64,000 bases of DNA from Thermococcus paralvinellae (GTDB taxonomy: Archaea > Methanobacteriota_B > Thermococci > Thermococcales > Thermococcaceae): contig NZ_CP006965.1 in NCBI RefSeq assembly GCF_000517445.1, forward strand, positions 1,464,681 through 1,528,680, read 5' to 3'. This document shows, one piece after another, positions 25,777-33,894 of this stretch. How positions within the stretch are numbered: position 1 is the first letter of the stretch; the number at the start of each line of letters is the position of its first letter. The position numbers and the translations under genes are program-made. The notes beneath the pieces are model-generated. The model was not told the origin of the DNA and searched no databases. It worked only from the letters and a program-made list of their open reading frames with translations.

Positions 25777-27628
25777 CGCCCATCACCCTGATTATGCCCT
25801 CAATGTAGGTTTTGGCCTTCTCCACTAACTCCTTCTCCCTCTCCTCGATTTCCCTGAAATCCTTGAACTCCTTGGCTAAGTCGATGTGCTCCCTCTCGTC
25901 CTCTGGGAAGACGTAGAGGCTGACGTTGAGGTTGTAGTCGTTCTTTCTTATCTCATCAAGGGCCACAACCCTCGAAAAGCCTTCCACCTCCTTGAACTCC
26001 CTGTAAGCCTTCACGATTTTCTCGATATGCTCCGGAGCGAGCTGGTTGAGCTTCCTGACCTCGGGGTGCTTCCTGAACTCCTTCGAGGCGTTGATGAAGA
26101 GTATCTTGCCCTTCCGCTCCTCGGGCTTGTTCGGGTTGAGCACCATTATGATTCCCGGCGCGCCGGTGTTGTAAAACAGCTTCTCTGGAAGGAGAACAAC
26201 GGCCTCGATGAGGTCGTCCTCGACGATTCCCTGCCTTATGGCCTTCTCGGCCCCGCCCCTGAAGAGGGCCCCGCTGTCGAGGACGATGCCGACCTTTCTC
26301 CGGGCGTAGTAGAGCATCAGCTGGACCCACGCCCAGTCCGCGGACTGCTTGGTCGTGTACCCGTACCTGTAAATGTGCTTTATCCTCCTGTCGCTTAGAC
26401 GGGCTTCATCGTAGCCGTCCTGGTTCCAGGGCGGGTTGGCAATGACGTAATCAACCTTTCCGTCCTCGACCCCGTTCTCCCTGAGCTCCTCCTCCCACCG
26501 GGGGTTTACGAGGCTGTCGGCGCCTTCGAATATCCTGAACTCCTGAATGCCGTGCAGGATGAGGTTGAGCTTTGACAGCGCCGCGGTGGTCTCGTTGAGC
26601 TCCTGGCCGTAGAGCATTATCGCGGGCTCACCGTCGAGGCCTTCCCTTTCGAGTTTCTCCTTGACGTACCTGTACGCCTCGATGAGCATTCCGCCGGAAC
26701 CGCTGGCCGGGTCGAGGACGTCGCTCCCGTCTTCAATGTCGAGCAACTCGACGAGGAGCCTTATCACTTCCCTCGGCGTGTAAACCTCCCCCTCCTTGGC
26801 CTTCTGGGGTGCGAAGTACGAGAGGATCCACTCGTATGCATCGCCCAGTATGTCGCTGTCGAACTCCGCAAAATCAACGCGGTTGAATATCTTGACGATC
26901 TCCTCAAGCTTGTGGAGGTTGTCCTCCTTGATGAAGCCGATAAGGCCGAGAACCTCGACGAGCTTCTTGAGGTCGCTTAGCTCTTCGTTCATCTCCGAGA
27001 TCTTTATGAGTGCATTTGCCATCTCCTTGATGCTTTCCCTGCTCTTCACAACCTCGTGCCAGGTGTAAAGTTTTCCAGTCTCCTCGTCGAAGAGTTTGTA
27101 ATACCTCTTGTTTGTGATGATGTAAGCCTGAACCTTGGGTTTGCCTTCCTTCATGAGATCCTGGGCAATTTTCATCCAGCGGTCGCTGATTGCCTTGTAA
27201 AACAGGAACACGAGCAAAGCTTTGTAATCGAGGCCGCCCCTTATCTGGTCGGCCGCGGCCTTGAGGAGTGAGATGAGCCTGTCGCGGGTGATTTTGCTCT
27301 CAGCCGGGAACTTCAGGCGGTAATATGTCCTTCTGAAGTCGTACACGTCTTTCCTGGCCGTTATCAGGCCGGCCTTTCTTAGGATTGAGAGAACTTCACC
27401 CACGTTTTTAGTCGTGAATTTTGGTTCTTTGATGCCCTTCTCCATGAGTTCCTTTCTCTTTTCCTCAAAGAGCTTTTCCACGTCTTCCTGGGTGAATTCT
27501 TTGTCCCTGAATGCGTCTTTTATCAGAAGGTATCTTTCGCGAACCCAGGACTGGAGTTCTTCGAGAATCGCCCACTCGTCGGCACCGTTTTTAACACCGT
27601 TCTTGGTCTTTGCCTTTGACCTCGGCAT
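25769..27628 (-). CDS. hsdM: Type I restriction-modification methylase subunit M
   Basis: N6-adenine methyltransferase of about 619 residues. An N-terminal HsdM helical domain contains 'DQIRGGLDYKALLVFLFYKAISDRW'. The SAM-binding motif I is 'VLDPASGSGGMLIEAY' (about 305-320), the catalytic motif IV is 'VIANPPWNQ' (about 405), and the C-terminal tail binds HsdS. Start ATG 27628 has GGTGACACCC upstream; the extra four residues back to 27640 are unlikely. First gene of the hsdMS unit; an AT-rich promoter with an inverted TAAGTTAAA/TTTAACTTA pair lies about 70-90 bp upstream. Confidence 0.93.
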   Translation of the reverse strand: MPRSKAKTKNGVKNGADEWAILEELQSWVRERYLLIKDAFRDKEFTQEDVEKLFEEKRKELMEKGIKEPKFTTKNVGEVLSILRKAGLITARKDVYDFRRTYYRLKFPAESKITRDRLISLLKAAADQIRGGLDYKALLVFLFYKAISDRWMKIAQDLMKEGKPKVQAYIITNKRYYKLFDEETGKLYTWHEVVKSRESIKEMANALIKISEMNEELSDLKKLVEVLGLIGFIKEDNLHKLEEIVKIFNRVDFAEFDSDILGDAYEWILSYFAPQKAKEGEVYTPREVIRLLVELLDIEDGSDVLDPASGSGGMLIEAYRYVKEKLEREGLDGEPAIMLYGQELNETTAALSKLNLILHGIQEFRIFEGADSLVNPRWEEELRENGVEDGKVDYVIANPPWNQDGYDEARLSDRRIKHIYRYGYTTKQSADWAWVQLMLYYARRKVGIVLDSGALFRGGAEKAIRQGIVEDDLIEAVVLLPEKLFYNTGAPGIIMVLNPNKPEERKGKILFINASKEFRKHPEVRKLNQLAPEHIEKIVKAYREFKEVEGFSRVVALDEIRKNDYNLNVSLYVFPEDEREHIDLAKEFKDFREIEEREKELVEKAKTYIEGIIRVMGDE

Positions 27629-27696
27629 GGGTGTCACCAAAGTAATTAATGTCGTTATCGCTTAAAAGCTTTTTGGTTTTAGTTTAGCTTAATTGA

Positions 27697-27718
27697 TAAG
27701 TTAAAATCATTTAACTTA
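27697..27718. promoter_or_regulatory. Inverted TAAGTTAAA / TTTAACTTA pair upstream of hsdM
   Basis: Two 9-bp half-sites in inverted orientation four bases apart (27697-27705, 27710-27718) within the AT-rich hsdM upstream region. The same half-site brackets the divergent promoter at 33756-33836. Confidence 0.5.
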
Positions 27719-27773
27719 ATTATTCTCTGGTCTTTGAAGAACCCCAAACGCTGCGAACAATCATTATTGATTC

Positions 27774-27799
27774 CAGTGTCAGGCGATTACTTGACACTG
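27774..27799. repeat. Degenerate palindromic repeat
   Basis: CAGTGTCAG / CTTGACACTG arms around a short loop, similar to the GTGTAAGGC family but diverged. It lies between hsdM and the 27887 gene. Confidence 0.4.
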
Positions 27800-27886
27800 A
27801 GGAGCTCATATTTAGCACCAGCCGATGCACTCTGAGGCTGAAGAATTCTCAAACCTCAATCTTCCCCTCATAGTGTATTCTATCAG

Positions 27887-28285
27887 TTATGAACTTTTTC
27901 TGAGATCCATGAGGAGCCGATAAAGACCAATGAGAAGCTCCTCCATGTCTTCTCCATATATTCTCCTCAGCTCTTCTGCGAGCTCAGGCATGGTCTTGGT
28001 GCCCCAAGGCTTGACGTCCTCGATTCTGACGAGGTCACCGTCCACAATGTACGCGTCGCGGGTCTCAAGATAATCCAAAAGGTGGATGAGGTATCTGCGT
28101 ATGATGTGAGGCGACTTGTATGGAAGGTATGTCGCTGAGAGGGAGAGAGCAACGCGGTCAAGGTCTTCGGGGAAGTTGACGATATAGCGGTCTTCTTCGG
28201 TCCTGAGGTCGAAGGCCCACAGCCCGTGAGGAGTGAGGGACACAATCACTGGCATGACGTCACGGAACTTTGTCCGTGGTTTCAT
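27887..28285 (-). CDS. Hypothetical element protein, 132 aa
   Basis: Soluble, mixed alpha/beta protein without a family I recognise. The N-terminal half is beta-rich ('VMPVIVSLTPHGLWAFDLRTEEDRYIVNF') and the C-terminal half helical and acidic ('TMPELAEELRRIYGEDMEELLIGLYRLL'). It is translationally coupled to a short upstream frame (28282-28356) through an ATGA overlap. GC-rich like the cargo. It lies between the restriction locus and the replication gene. Confidence 0.6.
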   Translation of the reverse strand: MKPRTKFRDVMPVIVSLTPHGLWAFDLRTEEDRYIVNFPEDLDRVALSLSATYLPYKSPHIIRRYLIHLLDYLETRDAYIVDGDLVRIEDVKPWGTKTMPELAEELRRIYGEDMEELLIGLYRLLMDLRKSS

Positions 28286-28356
28286 TTTCTCACCCCCACG
28301 ATGGCCACTTCCACAGGCTCGGCGATTAACTCGTTTTTAAACACCCCAAACTCCAT
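28282..28356 (-). CDS. Possible 24-aa leader peptide or small protein
   Basis: Reads MEFGVFKNELIAEPVEVAIVGVRK, from an ATG with GGTGTGGAT upstream (GGTG about five bases before). Its stop overlaps the next start (ATGA), a typical coupling arrangement. Too short to judge by composition. It could be a real small protein or only a translational coupler for the 132-residue gene. Confidence 0.35.
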   Translation of the reverse strand: MEFGVFKNELIAEPVEVAIVGVRK

Positions 28357-28460
28357 ATCCACACCCCTTGGTGTTATTTTGCGGAGAAGGAAAAACGAAA
28401 AGTTCACAGGGCGGGAAAAGGGTTTTATGTGGTGTTGATTTGGTGTTGTATGTGTGTCCC

Positions 28461-28507
28461 CCATACATAGCAATCCCGTCAACAAAAATGTAGGATTTTT
28501 GCAAAGG
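28461..28507. repeat. Direct repeat unit A
   Basis: Starts CCATACATAG, ends ATTTTTGCAAAG; about 75% like unit B at 28563-28609. Spacing from start to start is 102 bp. Confidence 0.65.
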
Positions 28508-28562
28508 GCTTAAGGCCTCGGTGGTGGTTACTGGGGAGGGGTGTTGGGTGTATGTGGTGTTT

Positions 28563-28609
28563 CCATACATAGTAAAATTCGAAACAAAAATACAAGATTT
28601 TTGCAAAGC
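28563..28609. repeat. Direct repeat unit B
   Basis: Second copy of the block at 28461-28507, in the same orientation, 78 bp before the end of the replication gene. Confidence 0.65.
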
Positions 28610-28686
28610 CTTAGGGCACTTAAGGGTTCGGATTGTGTGGGCGTTTGACGTTAGCAGAAGAAAGAAAAAGGTGTTGGTTTGAGATA

Positions 28687-31600
28687 TCATCCTGGGGCGG
28701 CTTGATTCGCTGTTCCCGGGGCTCTCTTACTGATAAATGTTTCCACAATGTTAAACCCAGCCTCTTTGGCCTTCTTTTCATTGAGCTTGTACCTGCCCTC
28801 TTTTGGGAGCACGATTCCATTATCAATGAGCCATCTGACAGTCTTTGAAAGCTCTTCTTCTGGGGCATTGATTCGTTCAATGAGCTCGTCAAAGGTCAGA
28901 TTTGGCTCCATGGAGAGCACGTTAACGACCTCATCTGCCAGTTTAAGGCCGATCTCGCCATCTTCTGTAATGTGCCCGTTGATTACCTCGTTAATGATCT
29001 CCCAGGGGAGTATTACCCCGTAAACCTGCTTCTTGAGCTCGGGAACATACACTCCTTTCTGGGGCAGGATTTCTTCCAGCTTGTATCCCATACCCTCAAG
29101 GTACTTTGCAACGATTCTTGGCTTGCGTGGGATTTTCCATCCTGGATAATCTTTTCTGAGTTCTGCGAGAGTTTTGGTCGATATTAAAAGGCCCCTCTCA
29201 AGGATTATGCCTTTCTTCTCGATGGAAACGGCCTGAATGAGGTCTTCAAGCTCCGGCGGAATGCGAGTTTCTCTTTCGTGGAACACTTTAGAGATATGCC
29301 GCGCCGCTTCCCCAATATCGAACTCAAGGCCGTGCCTGTGAAGGAGTGCGGCGAGGAGCTCCGCACCGACCATGAGAGTCGCAAACTTCTCTGGATCACG
29401 GCCCTCGATTATGTTGTTTTGGACTGCATAATCGTACCACCTTCTAAACCTTCCCTTGATGAAGTGCTTTCCACCCAGATCGTTGGCGACATCAACGAGT
29501 TGTTTAACGAAGTACGGAGCATAAACAATGCCTCGTGTAATTCCGACAGGCCCGTCGAGTTCTTGGCGGTATCTCTGCTTCTTCTTGTTATCGAGGGGAG
29601 TGTTGAGCTCAAGTATTATCAGCCTGTCCATTAGTGCGGTGTCGTTTTCGAATTCTGGGACGAGCTTGTTTGCCGTGAACACGGGCACAGCAGTAAGTTC
29701 GTAAAGCTTAACGCTTGCGATTCCACGACCTCTGAAGCTCTTCGCGTTTGAGGTGAGGATTGCCTTAAGGTCCGCGAGTTTCTTTGAGTTATATTCGTGA
29801 ATGTCATCGAGAAGCACGGGGAAGGTTGAGGCGCTGAAAAGCTCGTCGAATCTGAAATCCGAACGGTATGCTGAGGACTCCCAGACGTATGAGCCGTAAG
29901 CGTTTACTGCGATGAACTGGGCGATGTGGCTCTTGCCGGTTCCTGCCGTTCTTCCAAGGAAGAGCAGTGCTGGCTTTATGCCCGTGAGGTCGATTATCGC
30001 GGAGAGGAACCCAGCAATGCCCATATAGGCCATTGAGGCATAGTAAACGTGAGGCGGCAGGAATTCCCGATACTTAATTATTCCTTCAAGGAACTCTTCG
30101 TACTCTTCCTCTGTAATTTTCAGGCTCCATTCTTTTAGCTTATCCGTTACTTCTGCTGCAAGTGGAGAGTTTGGCAGGAGAACATCGGTTGTGTTTGGAA
30201 GTGCAGCGACAAAATTCCCATGATTCGCCTCATAAATTCCCGGAGCAAAATAAGCGTGCCCATTGTGTATCTGGCTCAGCCATGTGAAGTACTTCTTTAG
30301 AAGTTCCTTTTCGTGGCTCGTTGTTATTCCATTCCTCGCGAGATCCTCGACAACTTTCTCGACAGAGCCCTCAATTACAGCTCCTCCCACATAAAGCTTG
30401 ATAAAAGTCATGCCCCGGTAAAATATTGCCTTGATGAGTTCGATGGGTTTGGACGTCAGAGGAGTTTCAGTTATGAGCTCTGAGTCAAAAATTTCCCACG
30501 GGCGTTCTTCATATTTAAAATAATACAGCTTCTTCTTCCCTTTCCACACAATGCCCTTCTTGTCTTGGAATATTACCCTCTGAACCCTAATTTTGAAATA
30601 AAGGTTCTTCAGAGCTCTTGGGGGAACTGGAAGATCGGGATCAATCAGTTCTAATTTGTGAGCTAGGAAGCCAAAGAGATCGCTCCGGGGGGAGATATGT
30701 CGTTCATTCAAAACCCCCATCACATATACTCGCGTATTGCGGGCAAACTGTTCGACTTTTCTCCTGGCAGGCTTCACAGCAGATATAATACGGCGAACAA
30801 TCCTTGATGCCTCCTCCTTGGCCATTTCGGGACTTACTGACTTTCCCTCCTGCTCATACCTGCGCTGTATTGCGTCTGCAATCATCTCTGTGAGAGCAGG
30901 TATTCCCCTTAAACGTTCTCGGGAGCCCGAATTCGGTGCATACCACCAGTCCTGCCGAATCGAGTCGGTAAATAATTCAGAGCGCTCTTTCAGAAGGGTT
31001 ATGAACTCGTTTTTAATTTCAGGGAAGTCCTCTTCAAGGGATTTTCCACGAAGTGTTATCCAAGCGTTATTGTACGCGTATACCCATGCCTGAACCCTTT
31101 TCTTCGCCTCCTGTGATGGCTGGCCGTCGCTGGGGCTTCTCTTTCTGGTAAATTCGGGATCGTCAAGGAGGTTGGCAAGGATCTCGGCAGATTTGAGTGG
31201 GTGGAGTCCCAGCCGGGCAAGTGCTGATGCGAGAGTTAATGTGAAATCCTGACGAGGTAAGTATTTGAGATATTGCCGAACAAGTTCGGCGATTGTCGCT
31301 GAGTTGACATCCTCTGTAACGGGAAGCTTCGCGTAAAATCTTTCAGATATCTGGGGGATTTCCGAGGGCTTTCGTGGAGGCTGAAGTTCAATTTCCTGAT
31401 ATGACGGATAAAGCTCAGAGAGAATACCATGAAGCTCCTCGAACTTTATGGATGTTATATCTCCAGTTTTTGCATACGTGTAAAGAAGAATGGCGTATTC
31501 TCTTGAAGTTATGGTTCTAATGGGGAGGTACGGCCCCAGAATAAATTTATATCGAGTCCCGCTGGGATGTACGCTGGGAGGAGCAACGACGAGGGCCCCC

Positions 31601-32022
31601 TCTCCCCGTATCTCAAGCGACGAGAAGAATTTCCCGAGGCTTATGGTCTTCATCATCACCGAGGCATTTGGGTCTTTCCAGTCAACTAAAAAGTAAACAT
31701 GGACACCTTTTCCGGTTTCAACGATCCAAGTCTCAAAGAGCTCTGTGAGCCCGTATTCTTCGAGAACAACATAATGCTCTGAAATGGCCTCTTGGCTTTC
31801 ATAATCGAATACGATTAATCCTCCGCTTTTCTTACCGCAAAGGATACCGATGTTCCAAGGGCCGTCTTCAAGCTGTTCGGAGAAATTCTTGCGGGTTATT
31901 GTGGCACTTTCCCAGGGCCCAGCAGGGGCCTTGTCTCTGAATTTGACCTTTATGGGGGTTAAACCCATCTTGAGATAATGCTCGGTGTACTCCTTGAGCT
32001 CTGTGATGAACTCCTCCATCAT
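28687..32022 (-). CDS. Primase-polymerase / helicase replication protein
   Basis: About 1111 residues from ATG 32022, which has GGTGAAAGG upstream; the frame extends to 32232 but the extra 70 residues look non-coding. The N-terminal archaeo-eukaryotic primase-polymerase domain (about 1-170) has the metal-binding Asp in 'GLIVFDYES' (D73), 'GVHVYFLVDW' and the 'APPSVHPSG' His. The C-terminal part holds a superfamily 3/AAA-type helicase with Walker A 'LGRTAGTGKSH' (about 695) and Walker B 'FPVLLDDIHEY' (about 735), then a winged-helix tail (about 1020-1090, 'LTFDELIERINAPEEELSKTVRWLIDNG'). Fused enzymes like this start and unwind replication in archaeal plasmids. It is the element's main replication protein. 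Confidence 0.85.
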   Translation of the reverse strand: MMEEFITELKEYTEHYLKMGLTPIKVKFRDKAPAGPWESATITRKNFSEQLEDGPWNIGILCGKKSGGLIVFDYESQEAISEHYVVLEEYGLTELFETWIVETGKGVHVYFLVDWKDPNASVMMKTISLGKFFSSLEIRGEGALVVAPPSVHPSGTRYKFILGPYLPIRTITSREYAILLYTYAKTGDITSIKFEELHGILSELYPSYQEIELQPPRKPSEIPQISERFYAKLPVTEDVNSATIAELVRQYLKYLPRQDFTLTLASALARLGLHPLKSAEILANLLDDPEFTRKRSPSDGQPSQEAKKRVQAWVYAYNNAWITLRGKSLEEDFPEIKNEFITLLKERSELFTDSIRQDWWYAPNSGSRERLRGIPALTEMIADAIQRRYEQEGKSVSPEMAKEEASRIVRRIISAVKPARRKVEQFARNTRVYVMGVLNERHISPRSDLFGFLAHKLELIDPDLPVPPRALKNLYFKIRVQRVIFQDKKGIVWKGKKKLYYFKYEERPWEIFDSELITETPLTSKPIELIKAIFYRGMTFIKLYVGGAVIEGSVEKVVEDLARNGITTSHEKELLKKYFTWLSQIHNGHAYFAPGIYEANHGNFVAALPNTTDVLLPNSPLAAEVTDKLKEWSLKITEEEYEEFLEGIIKYREFLPPHVYYASMAYMGIAGFLSAIIDLTGIKPALLFLGRTAGTGKSHIAQFIAVNAYGSYVWESSAYRSDFRFDELFSASTFPVLLDDIHEYNSKKLADLKAILTSNAKSFRGRGIASVKLYELTAVPVFTANKLVPEFENDTALMDRLIILELNTPLDNKKKQRYRQELDGPVGITRGIVYAPYFVKQLVDVANDLGGKHFIKGRFRRWYDYAVQNNIIEGRDPEKFATLMVGAELLAALLHRHGLEFDIGEAARHISKVFHERETRIPPELEDLIQAVSIEKKGIILERGLLISTKTLAELRKDYPGWKIPRKPRIVAKYLEGMGYKLEEILPQKGVYVPELKKQVYGVILPWEIINEVINGHITEDGEIGLKLADEVVNVLSMEPNLTFDELIERINAPEEELSKTVRWLIDNGIVLPKEGRYKLNEKKAKEAGFNIVETFISKRAPGTANQAAPG

Positions 32023-32558
32023 TCCTTTCACCCAGCGATTGGATGAGAAGGGGGAATTAAACATAACGCCTTTGAGCAGATTGTGAGGACCATGGTGAAT
32101 GTTCTGGAAGTTCTTGGGGGAATTATGGAAAGCACCAAGTGTGTACATCGATGGTTCTCCCGCCTTTCGCAGGGAATAAAGGTGTTTGGGAAGCCTTTGG
32201 ATTTTATGGAAAACACGGAATGTATTCCCCACCCTCTTTAATTCCCCTCATGAAGGTTGTCATGTGCTCCCTTGATTTCTTTCCACAATCTCCATAAATT
32301 CCAAGCCACAGTTCATGAACCTTAATAACTTAATAACACGTTATGGAACATTTATTAGAACATGACATTAATTGGAAAACATGATGTCGCAATCTGCTCG
32401 TCTCATGGGAATCACGGAAAACTGGGAATGCTAATTTTCCTGAAACCAGCAGAAAGAAGGTAAGCCAAAAGAACAATCAGTGTAAGGCAGGAGCCTGACG
32501 CAGTTCTTTTAAACTTCAGCCTCCCACAGTCTTCTTCGGGGTCGTGAAGGTGGTGCCG
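32023..32558. other. Non-coding region between the replication gene and the 32559 gene
   Basis: Divergent promoter region of about 0.5 kb. It contains a TTATGTTTAATT motif about 40 bp upstream of the primase start (minus strand), the short palindrome ATAACACGTTAT near 32330-32345, a TTTTAAAC box near 32506 for the rightward gene, and a diverged palindromic repeat (32480-32501). No further gene could be supported. Confidence 0.5.
32480..32501. repeat. Palindromic repeat, diverged copy
   Basis: GTGTAAGGC AGGA GCCTGACGC: left arm exact, right arm with two changes. It lies upstream of the 32559 gene. Confidence 0.55.
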
Positions 32559-33020
32559 ATGGACGAGGAGAACTTAACTCCCTCCGAGATTGTGGTCAAA
32601 CTAATCAAAGATAACCCGGACTTGAAACTCGAAGAAGCACAGCCAGGGGACATTGGTATTGACCCAATCGCCGATGGATACTTCTCGCCCGATCTCGACG
32701 TCAGCATCAATATCAAAAAAGTCAAAATATTTAAAGTTCACAACGGAGAAGACGTTAAGGCATTTTGGATTAACGGTTTTATGTTAATTTCCCGAGGAAT
32801 GGTTATACGGAATCATAAAACGGGTGCAATTGCAGATTTGATTCTCATTAAACTCTCCAAGGACAGGGTTCTCCTAAAGGGAGCACTTAACGGGAAGCCC
32901 ATTATGGCATACTTCGAGGTCGAGCCGAGCGAGTGGTTCATCGACGCGCTCATCCACGCGGCTGGAATACTCCTCAAAGATTACGGCGAGAGGAGTCTCA
33001 CGCCCGTTCGAGATGGTTGA
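32559..33020 (+). CDS. Hypothetical element protein, 153 aa
   Basis: Starts at ATG 32559 with GGTGGTG upstream; a GTG at 32544 is possible. The first third is acidic and helical ('LTPSEIVVKLIKDNPDLKLEEAQPGD'), followed by beta-rich segments ('VSINIKKVKIFKVHNGEDVKAFWINGFMLIS') and a helical end. I recognise no family. It is divergent from the replication gene and followed by palindromic repeat copy 3, which may end its transcript. Confidence 0.6.
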   Translation: MDEENLTPSEIVVKLIKDNPDLKLEEAQPGDIGIDPIADGYFSPDLDVSINIKKVKIFKVHNGEDVKAFWINGFMLISRGMVIRNHKTGAIADLILIKLSKDRVLLKGALNGKPIMAYFEVEPSEWFIDALIHAAGILLKDYGERSLTPVRDG

Positions 33021-33077
33021 AATCCCCTTGTGCATTTTGTTTCATTTTCGAACCCAATAAGCGGGATTGCTCTGGCC

Positions 33078-33092
33078 CAATTTGTCAAATTG
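33078..33092. repeat. 15-bp palindrome CAATTTG-T-CAAATTG
   Basis: Perfect 7-bp arms around one base, between the 153-residue gene and palindromic repeat copy 3. Confidence 0.45.
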
Positions 33093-33116
33093 TGTTAAGT
33101 AAAAAATCCTTTACTG

Positions 33117-33138
33117 GTGTAAGGCAAATGCCTTACAC
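33117..33138. repeat. Palindromic repeat, copy 3
   Basis: Identical over 22 bp to copy 1 (GTGTAAGGC AAAT GCCTTACAC). It lies in the gap between the convergent 33020 and 33184 gene ends. Confidence 0.75.
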
Positions 33139-33183
33139 TGAATTAACACTTGTGTAAGTATTCTTTGGAATTGTCCGGAGGAC

Positions 33184-33732
33184 TTAGATCGAATCTAATC
33201 TCAGGAGCAGTTCGTGGGCGGCCTTCTCCTGCGTGTAATGCAGGATATAATCTAGCCTTTTGTGGCCAGTTATTTTGGCAATGAGTTGGGGTGGATACTT
33301 TTTTTCTGCTAAGTAACCCACGAACGCGTATCTTAGGCTGTGGGTGTTGAAGCCGTATGTTTTCTTCACCCACGTTGATATTTTGATGACGACTCCTTTC
33401 TTACCATGCTTCTGAAGTTCCCGTTCAAGGAGCCCCTCGAGGGCCAATAAATCCGCTTTTTTGACCTCTCTGGGCAAGATCATCAATCGTTGATATCCGT
33501 CTCGCCGTTTCTCAACTGTAATGAATGCTTCCCGTGAGTATTCTCTTGAGACCTTGGAGATGAATTCAATTGCCTCTCCAATTCGTGAACCGTTTCTAAG
33601 CTGTGTCAAAAGTATCACTAAGTACATTCTTCTCTTGAGTGCCTTTACACCTTCCTTCTTTCTTGCCTCTCTGAGATCTTTGAGCAGAAGCCGATAAGTC
33701 TCTTCGTAATCCAGGCCTTGGTCCCAGCCCAT
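33184..33732 (-). CDS. Minimal tyrosine recombinase (catalytic domain only)
   Basis: 182 residues from ATG 33732 (AGGTGG upstream). All catalytic residues of the tyrosine recombinase family are in order: Arg50 ('LRNGSRIGEA'), H131-S-L-R134 ('NTHSLRYAF'), His157 ('ITGHKRL') and Tyr166 ('LHYTQEKA'). It lacks the usual N-terminal core-binding domain, so it is a stand-alone catalytic domain. It could act in resolution of multimers, in inversion, or as a regulator of the main integrase. It is divergent from the 33895 gene, across a region with an inverted repeat. Confidence 0.78.
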   Translation of the reverse strand: MGWDQGLDYEETYRLLLKDLREARKKEGVKALKRRMYLVILLTQLRNGSRIGEAIEFISKVSREYSREAFITVEKRRDGYQRLMILPREVKKADLLALEGLLERELQKHGKKGVVIKISTWVKKTYGFNTHSLRYAFVGYLAEKKYPPQLIAKITGHKRLDYILHYTQEKAAHELLLRLDSI

Positions 33733-33755
33733 GATGGCCACCTAATTGTGTTTTT

Positions 33756-33836
33756 TGTTTAACTTAAATGCAAATTTTGCTTATAAGTTTTACTTTTTGG
33801 TGGCAATTTGTTGAGCTTAGGGTCGTAAGTTAAACA
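33756..33836. promoter_or_regulatory. Divergent promoter region with 11-bp inverted repeat
   Basis: TGTTTAACTTA (33756-33766) and its exact complement TAAGTTAAACA (33826-33836) flank the space between the minimal recombinase and the 33895 gene. The core TTTAACTTA half-site is the same as the pair upstream of hsdM, suggesting one element regulator. Confidence 0.5.
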
Positions 33837-33894
33837 CAGAAGTGATCCGTTAGTTTTAACTCCCCACCCCCCGCTCGGAGCCGAGGTGTTAGAC

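Larger units (their letters stand above)
28357..28686. other. Non-coding region with long direct repeat (candidate iterons)
   Basis: Between the replication gene and the 132-residue gene. It contains two imperfect copies of a block of about 47 bp (28461-28507 and 28563-28609), each starting CCATACATAG and ending ATTTTTGCAAAG, with GTGTTG/TGTATGTG motifs before both. A minus-strand reading frame across it gives a repeated peptide but has poor coding character. Iteron-like repeats next to a replication gene suggest an origin. Confidence 0.5.

Noticed and set aside
28337-28690. Minus-strand frame after the primase gene encoding a repeated peptide (LQKS.IFV..., MYG)
   Set aside because: It starts in an ATGA overlap, which made it tempting, but the repeat is at DNA level, residue use is poor and it runs through the start of the next coupled genes.
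32023-32232. 70-residue N-terminal extension of the replication protein
   Set aside because: Low-quality sequence for a protein; ATG 32022 has a ribosome site and gives a normal primase-polymerase N terminus.
16594-33138. Repeated palindromes considered as a CRISPR array
   Set aside because: Only a few copies, kilobases apart, with no regular spacers and no cas genes; no CRISPR array was seen in the window.
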